Below are positions 55,903-63,671 of a DNA stretch of 64,000 nt, piece after piece. Position 1 is the first letter of the stretch. Each line of letters starts with the position of its first letter. The DNA comes from Dendronalium phyllosphericum CENA369 (GTDB lineage: Bacteria > Cyanobacteriota > Cyanobacteriia > Cyanobacteriales > Nostocaceae), in the NCBI RefSeq assembly GCF_016056275.1, contig NZ_JAECZA010000006.1, positions 1 through 64,000 of the forward strand. Direction: 5' to 3'. The position numbers and the translations under genes are program-made. The notes below the pieces were generated by a model, which had not been told where the DNA came from, did no database searches, and was given only the letters and a program-made list of their open reading frames with translations.

Positions 55903-56333
55903 ATGGAAAGTTTTGGTTGACTTTTTTGATAATTGTGGCTAAAAATTCTGTCCGCCAAACTTTTGGATAGTTTTTCACCACGGTCATAAAATTTGGGAAG
56001 TTAAAAATGACTCATTAGCAAAAATAACTACAGAATAGGGTAGAAAATTTCAAAGCCCATCAGTAATACTTAGAAGTTATAGATAACTTTCTAAGTATTA
56101 CGTCTTTCAAAGCCATCATTCAATTTCAGAACTGAAAATGCAGCTTGAAGTTTGTTCTCAAAATTTTAGAAATATCAACCCAAAAGTAATTTAGTTTAGT
56201 AACTACTTTTGCTGCGGATTAGCTGGTTAAATTAAGACACTAAAGAATGAAAAATAATTTCTACTTTTAGATACAGGTCAATTTATAAATTAGCTAGTGA
56301 AGTTAAAACTAGAAGTTACCACAGGCGAAAAAC

Positions 56334-56525
56334 ATGAATAAGACACTATTAACAATTGTGATGTTTGCGTTCTTACTCTTGTTCCTTATCTCTCCTTTTG
56401 CAAGTCTCACAGGTTTAATGCTTGTGATGTTAATTGCGGGGTTTTTCGTATTAATAGGAAATGTGTTGCAAGCAATTATTGGTGGCAAAGTAAATTCTAA
56501 CAGTGTTCTGTACAGACGCGATTAA
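56334..56525 (+). CDS. Small two-helix membrane protein, unknown function
   Basis: 63 aa: two hydrophobic helices (about 5-24 and 27-48) with a short polar end. AGGCGAAAA precedes the ATG. The final residues and stop codon (VLYRRD) are encoded by a palindromic repeat that begins at 56510, so the original C-terminus may have differed. No family recognised. Confidence 0.55.
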   Translation: MNKTLLTIVMFAFLLLFLISPFASLTGLMLVMLIAGFFVLIGNVLQAIIGGKVNSNSVLYRRD

Positions 56526-56554
56526 CCCTTGTCTGTACAATGGTCAGTTGTCAG
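56510..56554. repeat. Left copy of a 45-bp inverted repeat flanking rexT-trxA
   Basis: The 45 bases starting GTACAGACGCGATTAACCC and ending GTTGTCAG are found reversed and complemented at 57680-57724 with two mismatches. Its outer part belongs to the GACGCGATTAATCGCGTC palindrome family. Confidence 0.85.
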
Positions 56555-56599
56555 TTGTTAGAAAGCAAAAGGCAAAAGCCAAGAGTCATAAGTTATTTC

Positions 56600-56728
56600 T
56601 GCCCCCTGCTCCTCTGCCCTTCTGCTCCTCTGCTCTTCTGCCCCCCTGCTCCTCTGCCCTTCTGCCCCCCTGCTCCTCTGCTCCTCTGCTCCTCTGCCCT
56701 TCTGCCCCTCTGCTCCCCTGCTCCTACT
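56600..56728. repeat. Pyrimidine-rich tandem repeat (CCCTGCTCCTCTG)
   Basis: About ten CTGCTCCTCTGCCCTTCTGC-like words. Three frames stay open over it on both strands because it is simple sequence. It lies directly downstream of the stop codon of the ArsR-family gene. Confidence 0.9.
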
Positions 56729-57068
56729 AACGACTGTTAACTGTTGATTGGTGACAAACAAGCAATGGTTGAGCCGATCGCAACACCGCATCCAACAGTC
56801 CGGGAAACAGCGCCTCTAAATCTTCATGTCGTAACTGATTAATGTGTAGTGTCCCCTCTTTATGAGTCAAGACTACCCCCGACTCTCGTAAAATTTTGAA
56901 ATGATTGGACATGGTAGATTTGGCGATCGCAAAATCAAAGTTGGCACAGCACTGCTCGCCCTTGGTCGCCAATAAGCGGACAATCTCTAGCCGCACCGGG
57001 TCGCCTAACGCATACAGCACTCCTGGCAAAGATATGTCTTTTCGGTCTGGATGATATAAGAATCTCAT
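56727..57068 (-). CDS. rexT: RexT-like redox-sensing ArsR-family repressor
   Basis: 113-aa winged-helix regulator. The recognition helix region reads AIAKSTMSNHFKILRESGVV. Vicinal cysteines lie at positions 40-41 (GEQCCANF). This matches RexT of Anabaena sp. PCC 7120, in which these two cysteines sense hydrogen peroxide and which represses a thioredoxin gene. The gene diverges from trxA across 80 bp that contain a perfect operator-like palindrome. The assignment rests on the cysteines and the context. The last residues run into repeat DNA. Confidence 0.85.
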   Translation of the reverse strand: MRFLYHPDRKDISLPGVLYALGDPVRLEIVRLLATKGEQCCANFDFAIAKSTMSNHFKILRESGVVLTHKEGTLHINQLRHEDLEALFPGLLDAVLRSAQPLLVCHQSTVNSR

Positions 57069-57103
57069 AGTTGCATTATCTCTTAAAATGACGTATATTT
57101 TAC

Positions 57104-57124
57104 TTATTCGATATTATCGAATAA
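57104..57124. promoter_or_regulatory. Likely RexT/ArsR operator
   Basis: TTATTCGATA, one T, then TATCGAATAA: a perfect 10-bp inverted repeat centred between the divergent rexT-like and trxA genes, 24 bases before the trxA ATG. ArsR-family repressors bind such palindromes, so both genes are probably controlled from here. Confidence 0.8.
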
Positions 57125-57148
57125 TAGAATTAAATCAGGAGGGCTATT

Positions 57149-57475
57149 ATGTCATCCGTTACAAACGTCACAGAAGCCACATTTAAACCAGAAGTCCTGG
57201 AAAGTGAAATTCCAGTATTAGTGGATTTTTGGGCCCCTTGGTGCGGGCCGTGTCGAATGGTAGCTCCGGTTGTAGATGAAGTTGCTGCCGAATACCAAGG
57301 ACAAGTGAAAGTGGTGAAGCTGAATACAGATCAAAATCCCACTATTGCCAGTCATTATGGAATTCGCAGCATTCCCACGCTGATGGTATTTAAGGGGGGA
57401 AGACAAGTTGATACAGTCGTGGGAGCAGTGCCAAAAACCACCTTGACTAAGACTCTAGCACAGCATATTCGCTAA
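57149..57475 (+). CDS. trxA: Thioredoxin (TrxA2-like)
   Basis: 108-aa thioredoxin with the active site WCGPC in the context [16 protein letters not shown], the cis-Pro loop (RSIPTLMVF) and the C-terminal [15 protein letters not shown] precedes the ATG at 57149. It is a cytosolic disulfide reductase. The divergent redox-sensing regulator suggests induction by oxidative stress, by analogy with trxA2 of Anabaena. Confidence 0.95.
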   Translation: MSSVTNVTEATFKPEVLESEIPVLVDFWAPWCGPCRMVAPVVDEVAAEYQGQVKVVKLNTDQNPTIASHYGIRSIPTLMVFKGGRQVDTVVGAVPKTTLTKTLAQHIR

Positions 57476-57679
57476 AGTTAATAGCTTGGGGTGGGCTTTG
57501 CTCGCCCCTAGTTTGTGAAGAACTGGGGAGCAGGGGGAGATGAGGAGGATGAGGGAGACAAGATAAAGTCAAAAGTCAAAAGGCAAAAGAGAACTGATGA
57601 AATTTTGAGATTCAATTCTTAATTCTTTACTTTTTACTTTTACTTTTTGACTTACTCCTACCTTCTGCCTCCAGCAAAG

Positions 57680-57724
57680 CTGACAACAGACCATTGTACA
57701 GACAAGGGTTAATCGCGTCTCTAC
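57680..57724. repeat. Right copy of the 45-bp inverted repeat
   Basis: Reverse complement of 56510-56554 with two mismatches. Together the copies bracket a 1.2-kb segment that holds the regulator and thioredoxin genes. Words such as AAAAGTCAAAAGGCAAAAG lie just inside both copies. Confidence 0.85.
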
Positions 57725-57792
57725 TGACCACTGACTATTGACATTGATTAAGCTCGAAATCAACTCAACCACCAAAAATACAGGGAAGTAAT

Positions 57793-58527
57793 ATGTCAGA
57801 CGATTTAAAAGGCAAAGTTGCGCTAATTACAGGTGCAAACAAAGGTATCGGGTATGAAATCGCACGCCAACTTGGTTCTAGAGGCGCTACTGTTCTAATT
57901 GGTGCAAGAGATATAGAACGTGGTGAAGAAGCGTCGAATAAACTGCGTTCGAGTCAAATCGATGCAAAAGCAGTTCAGCTGAATGTCACCGCACAACAAA
58001 CAATAGACTCTACCGCTCAACAAATCGAACGTGAATTTGGAAAGCTTGATATCCTTGTCAACAATGCTGGAATTGCAATAGACCGAGTTCCACCAAGTCA
58101 ACTCGATATTGAAAAACTGCGAGAGACTTATGAAACGAATGTATTTGGTGTATTTGCAGTTACGAAAGCAATGTTGCCACTGTTAAAGAAGTCAACAGCA
58201 GGACGAATAGTCAATATATCGAGTGGTTTAGGTTCGCTGACGCAAAACTCCGATCCTAATTATGAGTTTGCTGAGATGAAGTTACTTGCTTATAACTCAT
58301 CAAAGACAGCAGTAAATGCGCTCACAATTTTGTTTGCTGGTGAGTTAAAAGATACACCAATAAAAGTTAATGCGGCTGACCCTGGTTTCACTGCAACAGA
58401 TATTAATCAACACCGAGGTTATCGCACTGTTGAGCAGGGGGCAACAGCAGCCATTAAACTTGCAACTCTACCTAATGATGGTTTTAGTGGAGGTTTTTTT
58501 GACGAGAATGGGGTGGTTCCTTGGTAA
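57793..58527 (+). CDS. Short-chain dehydrogenase/reductase (SDR)
   Basis: 244 aa. Cofactor loop TGANKGIGYEIA, NNAG motif, catalytic Ser in VNISSGLGSL and YNSSK (Tyr/Lys). The form resembles plant and bacterial carbonyl reductases that act on small aldehydes and ketones, probably using NADPH. It lies just downstream of the thioredoxin locus and ahead of further redox enzymes. The stop codon falls inside a 15-bp repeat (GGTAAAGGACTGAAT) that recurs 200 bp later. Confidence 0.92.
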   Translation: MSDDLKGKVALITGANKGIGYEIARQLGSRGATVLIGARDIERGEEASNKLRSSQIDAKAVQLNVTAQQTIDSTAQQIEREFGKLDILVNNAGIAIDRVPPSQLDIEKLRETYETNVFGVFAVTKAMLPLLKKSTAGRIVNISSGLGSLTQNSDPNYEFAEMKLLAYNSSKTAVNALTILFAGELKDTPIKVNAADPGFTATDINQHRGYRTVEQGATAAIKLATLPNDGFSGGFFDENGVVPW

Positions 58528-58745
58528 AGGACTGAATGGCACGCTTGTAAACGTGAAACCTCGTCTGGGCAGGGTGTTGGGGGTAGGGTGTGGGGTGTAG
58601 GGAAAAATCAAGAAAAGTAAATATGAGTACGGACACAAATAAATCTCTGACTCACTACACCCAACACCCAACACCCCACACCCGCTCATCCTTATGAATA
58701 GTGGATTTGCCGATAACAAGCGTGCCATTCGGTAAAGGACTGAAT
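58523..58745. repeat. MITE-like nested inverted repeat with 15-bp direct flanks
   Basis: Direct repeats GGTAAAGGACTGAAT lie at 58523-58537 and 58731-58745. Just inside them are inverted arms AATGGCACGCTTGT (58535-58548) and ACAAGCGTGCCATT (58716-58729). Further inside, GGGTGTTGGGGGTAGGG-type and CTACACCCAACACCC-type words (58572-58600, 58655-58683) form a second inverted pair. The stretch 58746-58954 has no supported gene. Confidence 0.8.
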
Positions 58746-58954
58746 TTTTTAGCAGCCGCAACTAATGGTGCTGCTTTGGATGTAGATAGTGGCGTTATCT
58801 AGTAGGAGAAGGCAAAAGTAAAAAGTAAAAAGTAAAAAGAAAGAAGTCTCATACCACAAGCTTTTTGCCTACTTCAAATGAGTGGTTTATTTACGCCGTG
58901 TTGTACTAGTCAATTATTTAAACAAATTTTGCACGTTTATTTGGAGATTTAATC

Positions 58955-60049
58955 ATGACCAGTGATATCAGCCTATTTTCTCCTTACCAATTGGGTAACC
59001 TGGAACTACCCAACCGGATAGTGATGGCTCCCTTAACTCGAAATAGGGCGGGGCAGGGAAATGTACCGCACCAACTTAATGCCACCTACTACGCTCAACG
59101 CGCTTCCGCTGGACTGATTATTGCTGAAGCAACTCAGGTTACTCCGGAAGGGCAAGGGTATCCTTATACACCAGGGATTCATTCCCCAGAACAGATAGCT
59201 GGATGGAAGTTAGTAACTGATACTGTCCATCAGCAAGGAGGGCGAATTTATCTGCAACTGTGGCATGTAGGTAGAATTTCCCACCCAGATTTGCAACCCA
59301 ATGGGGCGTTACCTGTAGCTCCTTCGGCCATTGCTCCTAAAGGTGAGGCATCAACCTATGATGGGCACAAACCTTTTGTTACCCCTCGTGCTTTGGAAAC
59401 CTCAGAAATACCGGGGATAGTAGAAAAGTATCGTCAAGGTGCTGCCAATGCTTTAGCGGCTGGATTTGATGGAGTAGAAATTCACGCAGCTAATGGTTAT
59501 TTAATTGACCAGTTTCTCCGAGATGGCACGAATCAGCGCTCAGATAAGTATGGAGGTTCTATTGAGAATCGGGCGCGATTCTTATTAGAAGTAACTGAGG
59601 CAGTCACTAGTGTATGGGGTGCAAAACAAGTGGGTGTACGCCTTTCTCCGAGTGGGACATTTAACGATATGCGTGACTCTAATCCTCTAGAAACTTTTGG
59701 TTATGCTGCTCAAGCACTGAACGAGTTTGATTTAGCTTATCTACATATCTTTGAAGCTACAGACGCAGATATCAAATATGGTGGAACAGTCGTACCAACC
59801 AGTCATTTGCGCGATCGCTTTACAGGTACGCTCATCGTGAATGGCGGTTATAACCGTGAAAAAGGTAATACCGTACTAGCAAACAAAGCAGCAGATTTAG
59901 TTGCCTTTGGGACTCTATTTATCTCAAATCCCGATTTACCACAACGTTTAGCTGTGAATGCACCATTGAATGAGCCAGACCAAACAACCTTTTATGGCGG
60001 GGGAGAAAAAGGATATATAGACTATCCATTTTGGTCGGTTGCTTCGTAA
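58955..60049 (+). CDS. Old yellow enzyme family alkene reductase
   Basis: 364-aa FMN-dependent TIM barrel of the NemA/OYE class. Motifs: PNRIVMAPLTRNRA near the N-terminus, LQLWHVGRISHPD, the substrate-binding HAANGYLIDQFL (His/Asn pair) and DKYGGSIENRARF. It reduces activated double bonds of reactive electrophiles and also nitrate esters. It lies in a run of redox genes downstream of trxA and was probably acquired or kept for detoxification. Confidence 0.94.
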   Translation: MTSDISLFSPYQLGNLELPNRIVMAPLTRNRAGQGNVPHQLNATYYAQRASAGLIIAEATQVTPEGQGYPYTPGIHSPEQIAGWKLVTDTVHQQGGRIYLQLWHVGRISHPDLQPNGALPVAPSAIAPKGEASTYDGHKPFVTPRALETSEIPGIVEKYRQGAANALAAGFDGVEIHAANGYLIDQFLRDGTNQRSDKYGGSIENRARFLLEVTEAVTSVWGAKQVGVRLSPSGTFNDMRDSNPLETFGYAAQALNEFDLAYLHIFEATDADIKYGGTVVPTSHLRDRFTGTLIVNGGYNREKGNTVLANKAADLVAFGTLFISNPDLPQRLAVNAPLNEPDQTTFYGGGEKGYIDYPFWSVAS

Positions 60050-60180
60050 TTGGTAGTGAAGGGGCGCAAGAACTTACACGCAAACTCAAATTTAATCTGA
60101 GTTTCCTACTTGCATATTTAGCTTTATTTTGGATAATTGGCATGGATTAGTTACTGGTCAAATTTAAATAGGAGAATCTC

Positions 60181-60846
60181 ATGAGTTCTGTCACCCAAAT
60201 TCAACCTTTAGATGTACCCAGTGCGATCGCCCAGCGTCGGTCGATCAAAATTTTTAAAACAGACCCCATCGCCCCAGAACTGCTTAAGCAACTTGTAGAG
60301 TTAACTGTAGCTGCACCCAGCAGTTATAACATCCAGGATTGGCAAATCATCCTGATTCAAGATGAAGCGCAAAAGGCAGCACTAGCAGCAGCAGCATGGA
60401 ATCAACAGCAAATTGTTCAAGCACCTGTCACCTTTGTCTTTGCCGCCGATGCAACAGTAGGGGAAAAAGACTTGACCCCAATTCTTGAGCAAGGACTCCA
60501 GACAGGAGCATGGAATGAAGGCACTGTGAATTACTTTAGAACTGCCGTTCCGCAATTTCATGCAACGTTGGGAGATAAGCGACGGGAATATGCCATTAAA
60601 GATGCCATGATTGCTGCCACTCATTTGGTCTTAGCAGCAGAAAGTTTGGGTTTGTCTACTTGCTTTATGAATGGTTGGCTTGAAGAAAAAGTCAAAGAAG
60701 TGATTGGAGCAGCGGATAATCCAGATTTAGCGATCGCTGTTGTCGTCCCCGTTGGCTATGCAGCAGAACCACGCTTGAATCCCGGTCGTTTGCCATTCTC
60801 CTATAACGTCTCTGTAGACAAAATAGGTAATGCCTATAAAGCTTAG
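60181..60846 (+). CDS. Nitroreductase family protein
   Basis: 221-aa FMN-dependent nitroreductase fold. The RRSIKIF start motif, the APSSYNIQDWQI loop and VVVPVGYAAEPR near the end are typical. It has one likely RBS (AGGAGAA) before the ATG. It reduces nitro or quinone compounds with NAD(P)H. It lies 131 bp after the old yellow enzyme gene, same strand. Confidence 0.93.
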   Translation: MSSVTQIQPLDVPSAIAQRRSIKIFKTDPIAPELLKQLVELTVAAPSSYNIQDWQIILIQDEAQKAALAAAAWNQQQIVQAPVTFVFAADATVGEKDLTPILEQGLQTGAWNEGTVNYFRTAVPQFHATLGDKRREYAIKDAMIAATHLVLAAESLGLSTCFMNGWLEEKVKEVIGAADNPDLAIAVVVPVGYAAEPRLNPGRLPFSYNVSVDKIGNAYKA

Positions 60847-60919
60847 TCTGAGATCGGGAGATGAGGGAGATGGGAGACACAAAGAAGCCTCAGAACTTGA
60901 AGTTTAGAGTTTAGAGCTT

Positions 60920-61077
60920 GAAGTTTCAGCATCAAAGGTGCAAACCTCAGCATTAAAGGTGCAAACGCCAGCATCAAAGGTGCAAACGCCAGCATCAAAG
61001 GTGCAAACCTCAGCATTAAAGGTGCAAACGTCTACTTCAAAAGCTCAAACATCAGCATCAAAAGTGCAAACTTTTAC
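60920..61077. repeat. 21-bp tandem array (AGCATCAAAGGTGCAAACCTC)
   Basis: About seven units of CAGCATCAAAGGTGCAAACCT type. Read on plus from ATG 60938 they encode heptads (KVQTPAS, KVQTSAL) in frame with the MFS gene. The complement of this unit (GGTTTGCACCTTTGATGCTG) is very close to the units at 13341-13565, so these arrays are related and in opposite orientation. Confidence 0.9.
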
Positions 61078-61132
61078 TTCCTCATCTCCCTCATCTCCCT
61101 TGTCCTCCCAGTCCCCAATCCCCAGTCCCCAT

Positions 61133-62437
61133 ATGTCCCTAGCCTCCTTTCTGGCGCGTCGTTCGTTTCATTACGGTTGGCTCATCGCTGGGTTAACATT
61201 TCTCGCTTTGCTCGTAGCAGCGGGAATTCGCTCGGCTCCCGGAGTACTAATCGTACCTCTAGAAAAAGAGTTCGGCTGGAGTAGAGCCACTATCTCGCTG
61301 GCAATCTCAGTAAACTTGATACTCTACGGATTAATCGGCCCTTTCGCCGCTACGCTCATGGAGCGGATTGGTATTCGCCGGACGATGGTTTTTGCACTTG
61401 CATTTATCGCTATTGGCGTTGGCTGCACCACCTTCATGTCAGCTTCTTGGCAGCTAGTTTTACTGTGGGGCATTGTTGTTGGCATTGGTAGCGGAGTTAT
61501 CGCCTTAGTTTTGGGTGCTATTGTTGTCAATCGCTGGTTTTTTGAGCAGCGGGGTTTGATTCTCGGTGTTCTGACTGCCAGTACAGCCACCGGACAACTT
61601 GTGTTTCTGCCAATATTGGCATCGATAACCGATCGCTTCGGATGGCGAACTGCTGCTCTCGGTCTCACTGGCGCAGCATTGCTAATTATTCCTGCGATCG
61701 CTTTATTCATGCGCGATCGTCCTGCATCAATTGGTTTGCGACCCTTTGGCGATAAAAGTGAAACGGTAGAAGTAGCACAACCCAAAGTGAATTCTATCGC
61801 CTCAACTCTCAGCGCCCTCTGGCTGGGGATGCGTACTCGTGATTTTTGGTTTTTATTTGGTAGCTTTTTTATCTGTGGGGCAAGTACAAATGGTCTGATT
61901 GGTACGCATTTGATTCCTGCCTGCATAGATCATGGGATTCCCGAAGTCCGAGCCGCTAGCCTTTTGGCAATCATGGGTATATTTGATTTTGTTGGGACAA
62001 CTGTCTCCGGTTGGTTATCTGACCGCTGGAATAATCGTTACCTGCTGTGTTGGTACTACGGACTACGGGGTTTATCATTGATTTTCTTACCCTTTAGTTT
62101 CCACTTTTCGTTTTATGGACTTTCTGCCTTTGCAATTTTTTACGGGCTTGACTGGATAGCTACTGTACCACCTACAGTCCGCCTCACTGCAAACGCGTTT
62201 GGCAAAGAAAATGTCGGCGTTATGTTCGGTTGGATAGTTGCAGGGCATCAAATAGGTGCGGCTACCGCAGCATTTGGAGCTGGAGCTTTGAGAACTTGGT
62301 CAGGCAGTTATCTCCAGGCATTTATCTTATCGGGTATTTTATGCTTGATAGCAGCAGTCTTAGTCCTGCGGATTGGAGGCAGCGGGGTAGGGGAGCAGGG
62401 AGCAGGGAGTTGGGGGAAAATAACTCTTAACAACTGA
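61133..62437 (+). CDS. MFS transporter
   Basis: About 434 aa from ATG 61133, just before the typical N-terminus (RRSFHYGWLIAGLTFLALL). Twelve membrane helices are expected. ASITDRFGWRTAAL carries the D-R loop motif. It resembles oxalate/formate-type and monocarboxylate MFS exporters. An in-frame ATG at 60938 would add 65 residues from a repeat array; neither start has a clear RBS. It is transcribed with the surrounding redox genes. Substrate unknown. Confidence 0.9.
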   Translation: MSLASFLARRSFHYGWLIAGLTFLALLVAAGIRSAPGVLIVPLEKEFGWSRATISLAISVNLILYGLIGPFAATLMERIGIRRTMVFALAFIAIGVGCTTFMSASWQLVLLWGIVVGIGSGVIALVLGAIVVNRWFFEQRGLILGVLTASTATGQLVFLPILASITDRFGWRTAALGLTGAALLIIPAIALFMRDRPASIGLRPFGDKSETVEVAQPKVNSIASTLSALWLGMRTRDFWFLFGSFFICGASTNGLIGTHLIPACIDHGIPEVRAASLLAIMGIFDFVGTTVSGWLSDRWNNRYLLCWYYGLRGLSLIFLPFSFHFSFYGLSAFAIFYGLDWIATVPPTVRLTANAFGKENVGVMFGWIVAGHQIGAATAAFGAGALRTWSGSYLQAFILSGILCLIAAVLVLRIGGSGVGEQGAGSWGKITLNN

Positions 62438-62523
62438 CAACTGACCACTGACAACTGACAACTGACAACTGACAACTGACAACTGACCACTGACCACTGA
62501 CAACTGACCACTGACAACTGACT
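62431..62523. repeat. Tandem ACAACTGACC/ACTGACAACTG repeat
   Basis: Nine or so 7- to 10-bp units of ACTGACAACTGACC pattern between the MFS and SDR genes. Related words occur at 42395-42440, 56540-56557 and 63236-63265. The tract is non-coding. Confidence 0.9.
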
Positions 62524-62541
62524 TACGAACCGGATAAATCT

Positions 62542-63231
62542 ATGCCAACAACAGCTTTAATTGTCGGAGCAGGTAGTGGACTAAGTGCTTCTTTGGCTCG
62601 CCTCTTTGCGAAAGAGGGAATGAGTATTGCTTTAGCTGCTCGCCAAGTTGAGAAACTGACTCATCTTAGCAGTGAAATTGGCGCGGTCAGTTTTGCCACC
62701 GATGTCTCCAAACCAGACGAAGTACAGCAACTATTTATTGATGTAGAAAATAAACTGGGTTCGCCGAATGTCGTAGTGTACAACCCCAGCTATCGAGTGC
62801 AGGGGCCGCTTGTGGATCTAGACCCAAGTGAAGTAGCGAAAACTTTAGATATAACTGCCTACGGTGGCTTTTTGGTTGCTCAAGCTGCGGCGAAGAGGAT
62901 GTTGCAACAGGGCAGCGGTGCTATCTTCTTTACCGGAGCTTCAGCAAGTGTGAAGGGTTACGCTCGATCTGCACCCTTTGCAATGGGGAAATTTGCGCTG
63001 CGTGGTTTAGCTCAAAGTATTGCTAGGGAATTAGCACCAAAGAATATTCACATAGCACATTTTGTTATTGATGGTGGTATTCGTTCAGCAGTACGCCCAG
63101 ACCCAGCAGACAATCCCGATAGTACTCTAGACCCGGATGCGATCGCTCAAACTTATCTCAGCATCCTCCGCCAACCCCGCAGTGCTTGGACATGGGAAGT
63201 AGAACTGCGTCCGTGGGTCGAGCATTTTTAG
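62542..63231 (+). CDS. SDR family protein lacking the catalytic tyrosine
   Basis: 229 aa. The cofactor loop GAGSGLSASLA and a conserved Ser region (FTGASASVKG) are present, but the YxxxK motif reads FAMGK, with Phe in place of Tyr. Such SDR relatives are known and may bind NAD(P) without classical dehydrogenase activity, or use another proton donor. The C-terminus (HIAHFVIDGGI) is typical of the group. It lies in the redox cluster. Confidence 0.88.
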   Translation: MPTTALIVGAGSGLSASLARLFAKEGMSIALAARQVEKLTHLSSEIGAVSFATDVSKPDEVQQLFIDVENKLGSPNVVVYNPSYRVQGPLVDLDPSEVAKTLDITAYGGFLVAQAAAKRMLQQGSGAIFFTGASASVKGYARSAPFAMGKFALRGLAQSIARELAPKNIHIAHFVIDGGIRSAVRPDPADNPDSTLDPDAIAQTYLSILRQPRSAWTWEVELRPWVEHF

Positions 63232-63295
63232 CAAAGTGTCAGTTGTCAGTAGTCAGTTGTCAGGAGTTAGCAGGCAGGAAGCACAAGGTAAGAAA

Positions 63296-63643
63296 ATGAT
63301 ACTTAAATCTGAGACATTAGCACCTTTTAATTTTGAAGGCTTGTCTATTCTCGATTTTACTGCTGGACTAAACACAAGTTCTTCTGTTGCTCGTATCTCT
63401 GTATTGCCTAATACATATCATCGTCAAGCATGGTCTAAACGCTCAGACAAATACTACTATGTCTTGTCTGGTCAGCTTAATTTTATACTTGACGAGCAAG
63501 AGAACATTCTGAAAGCAGGTGATTTATGTATAGTTGCTCAAGGGCAAAAGTTCTCCTATGTGAATAGGACAAATCAACCAGTAGAAATCTTGCTAATTCA
63601 CACTCCAGATTTTGATATCAACGCAGAAGTTTTTGAAAAGTAA
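63296..63643 (+). CDS. Cupin-domain protein
   Basis: 115 aa from ATG 63296; an upstream in-frame GTG lies in repeat DNA and is rejected. Single cupin barrel: the first motif region HRQAWSKRSDKYYYVLSG and the second GDLCIVAQGQKFSYVN. The metal-binding His pattern is incomplete, so metal use is uncertain. It precedes a glutathione S-transferase gene by 28 bp and may be co-transcribed with it. Confidence 0.8.
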   Translation: MILKSETLAPFNFEGLSILDFTAGLNTSSSVARISVLPNTYHRQAWSKRSDKYYYVLSGQLNFILDEQENILKAGDLCIVAQGQKFSYVNRTNQPVEILLIHTPDFDINAEVFEK

Positions 63644-63671
63644 CTGTAAAACTATTTAGGAGAAATAACCC

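Noticed and set aside
56503-56791. Several open frames over the CT-rich tract
   Set aside because: Simple sequence leaves many frames open on both strands; no real protein signal.
61324-61926. 200-codon minus-strand frame
   Set aside because: It is antisense to the MFS transporter and rich in Lys/Arg/Pro, as expected of a shadow frame.
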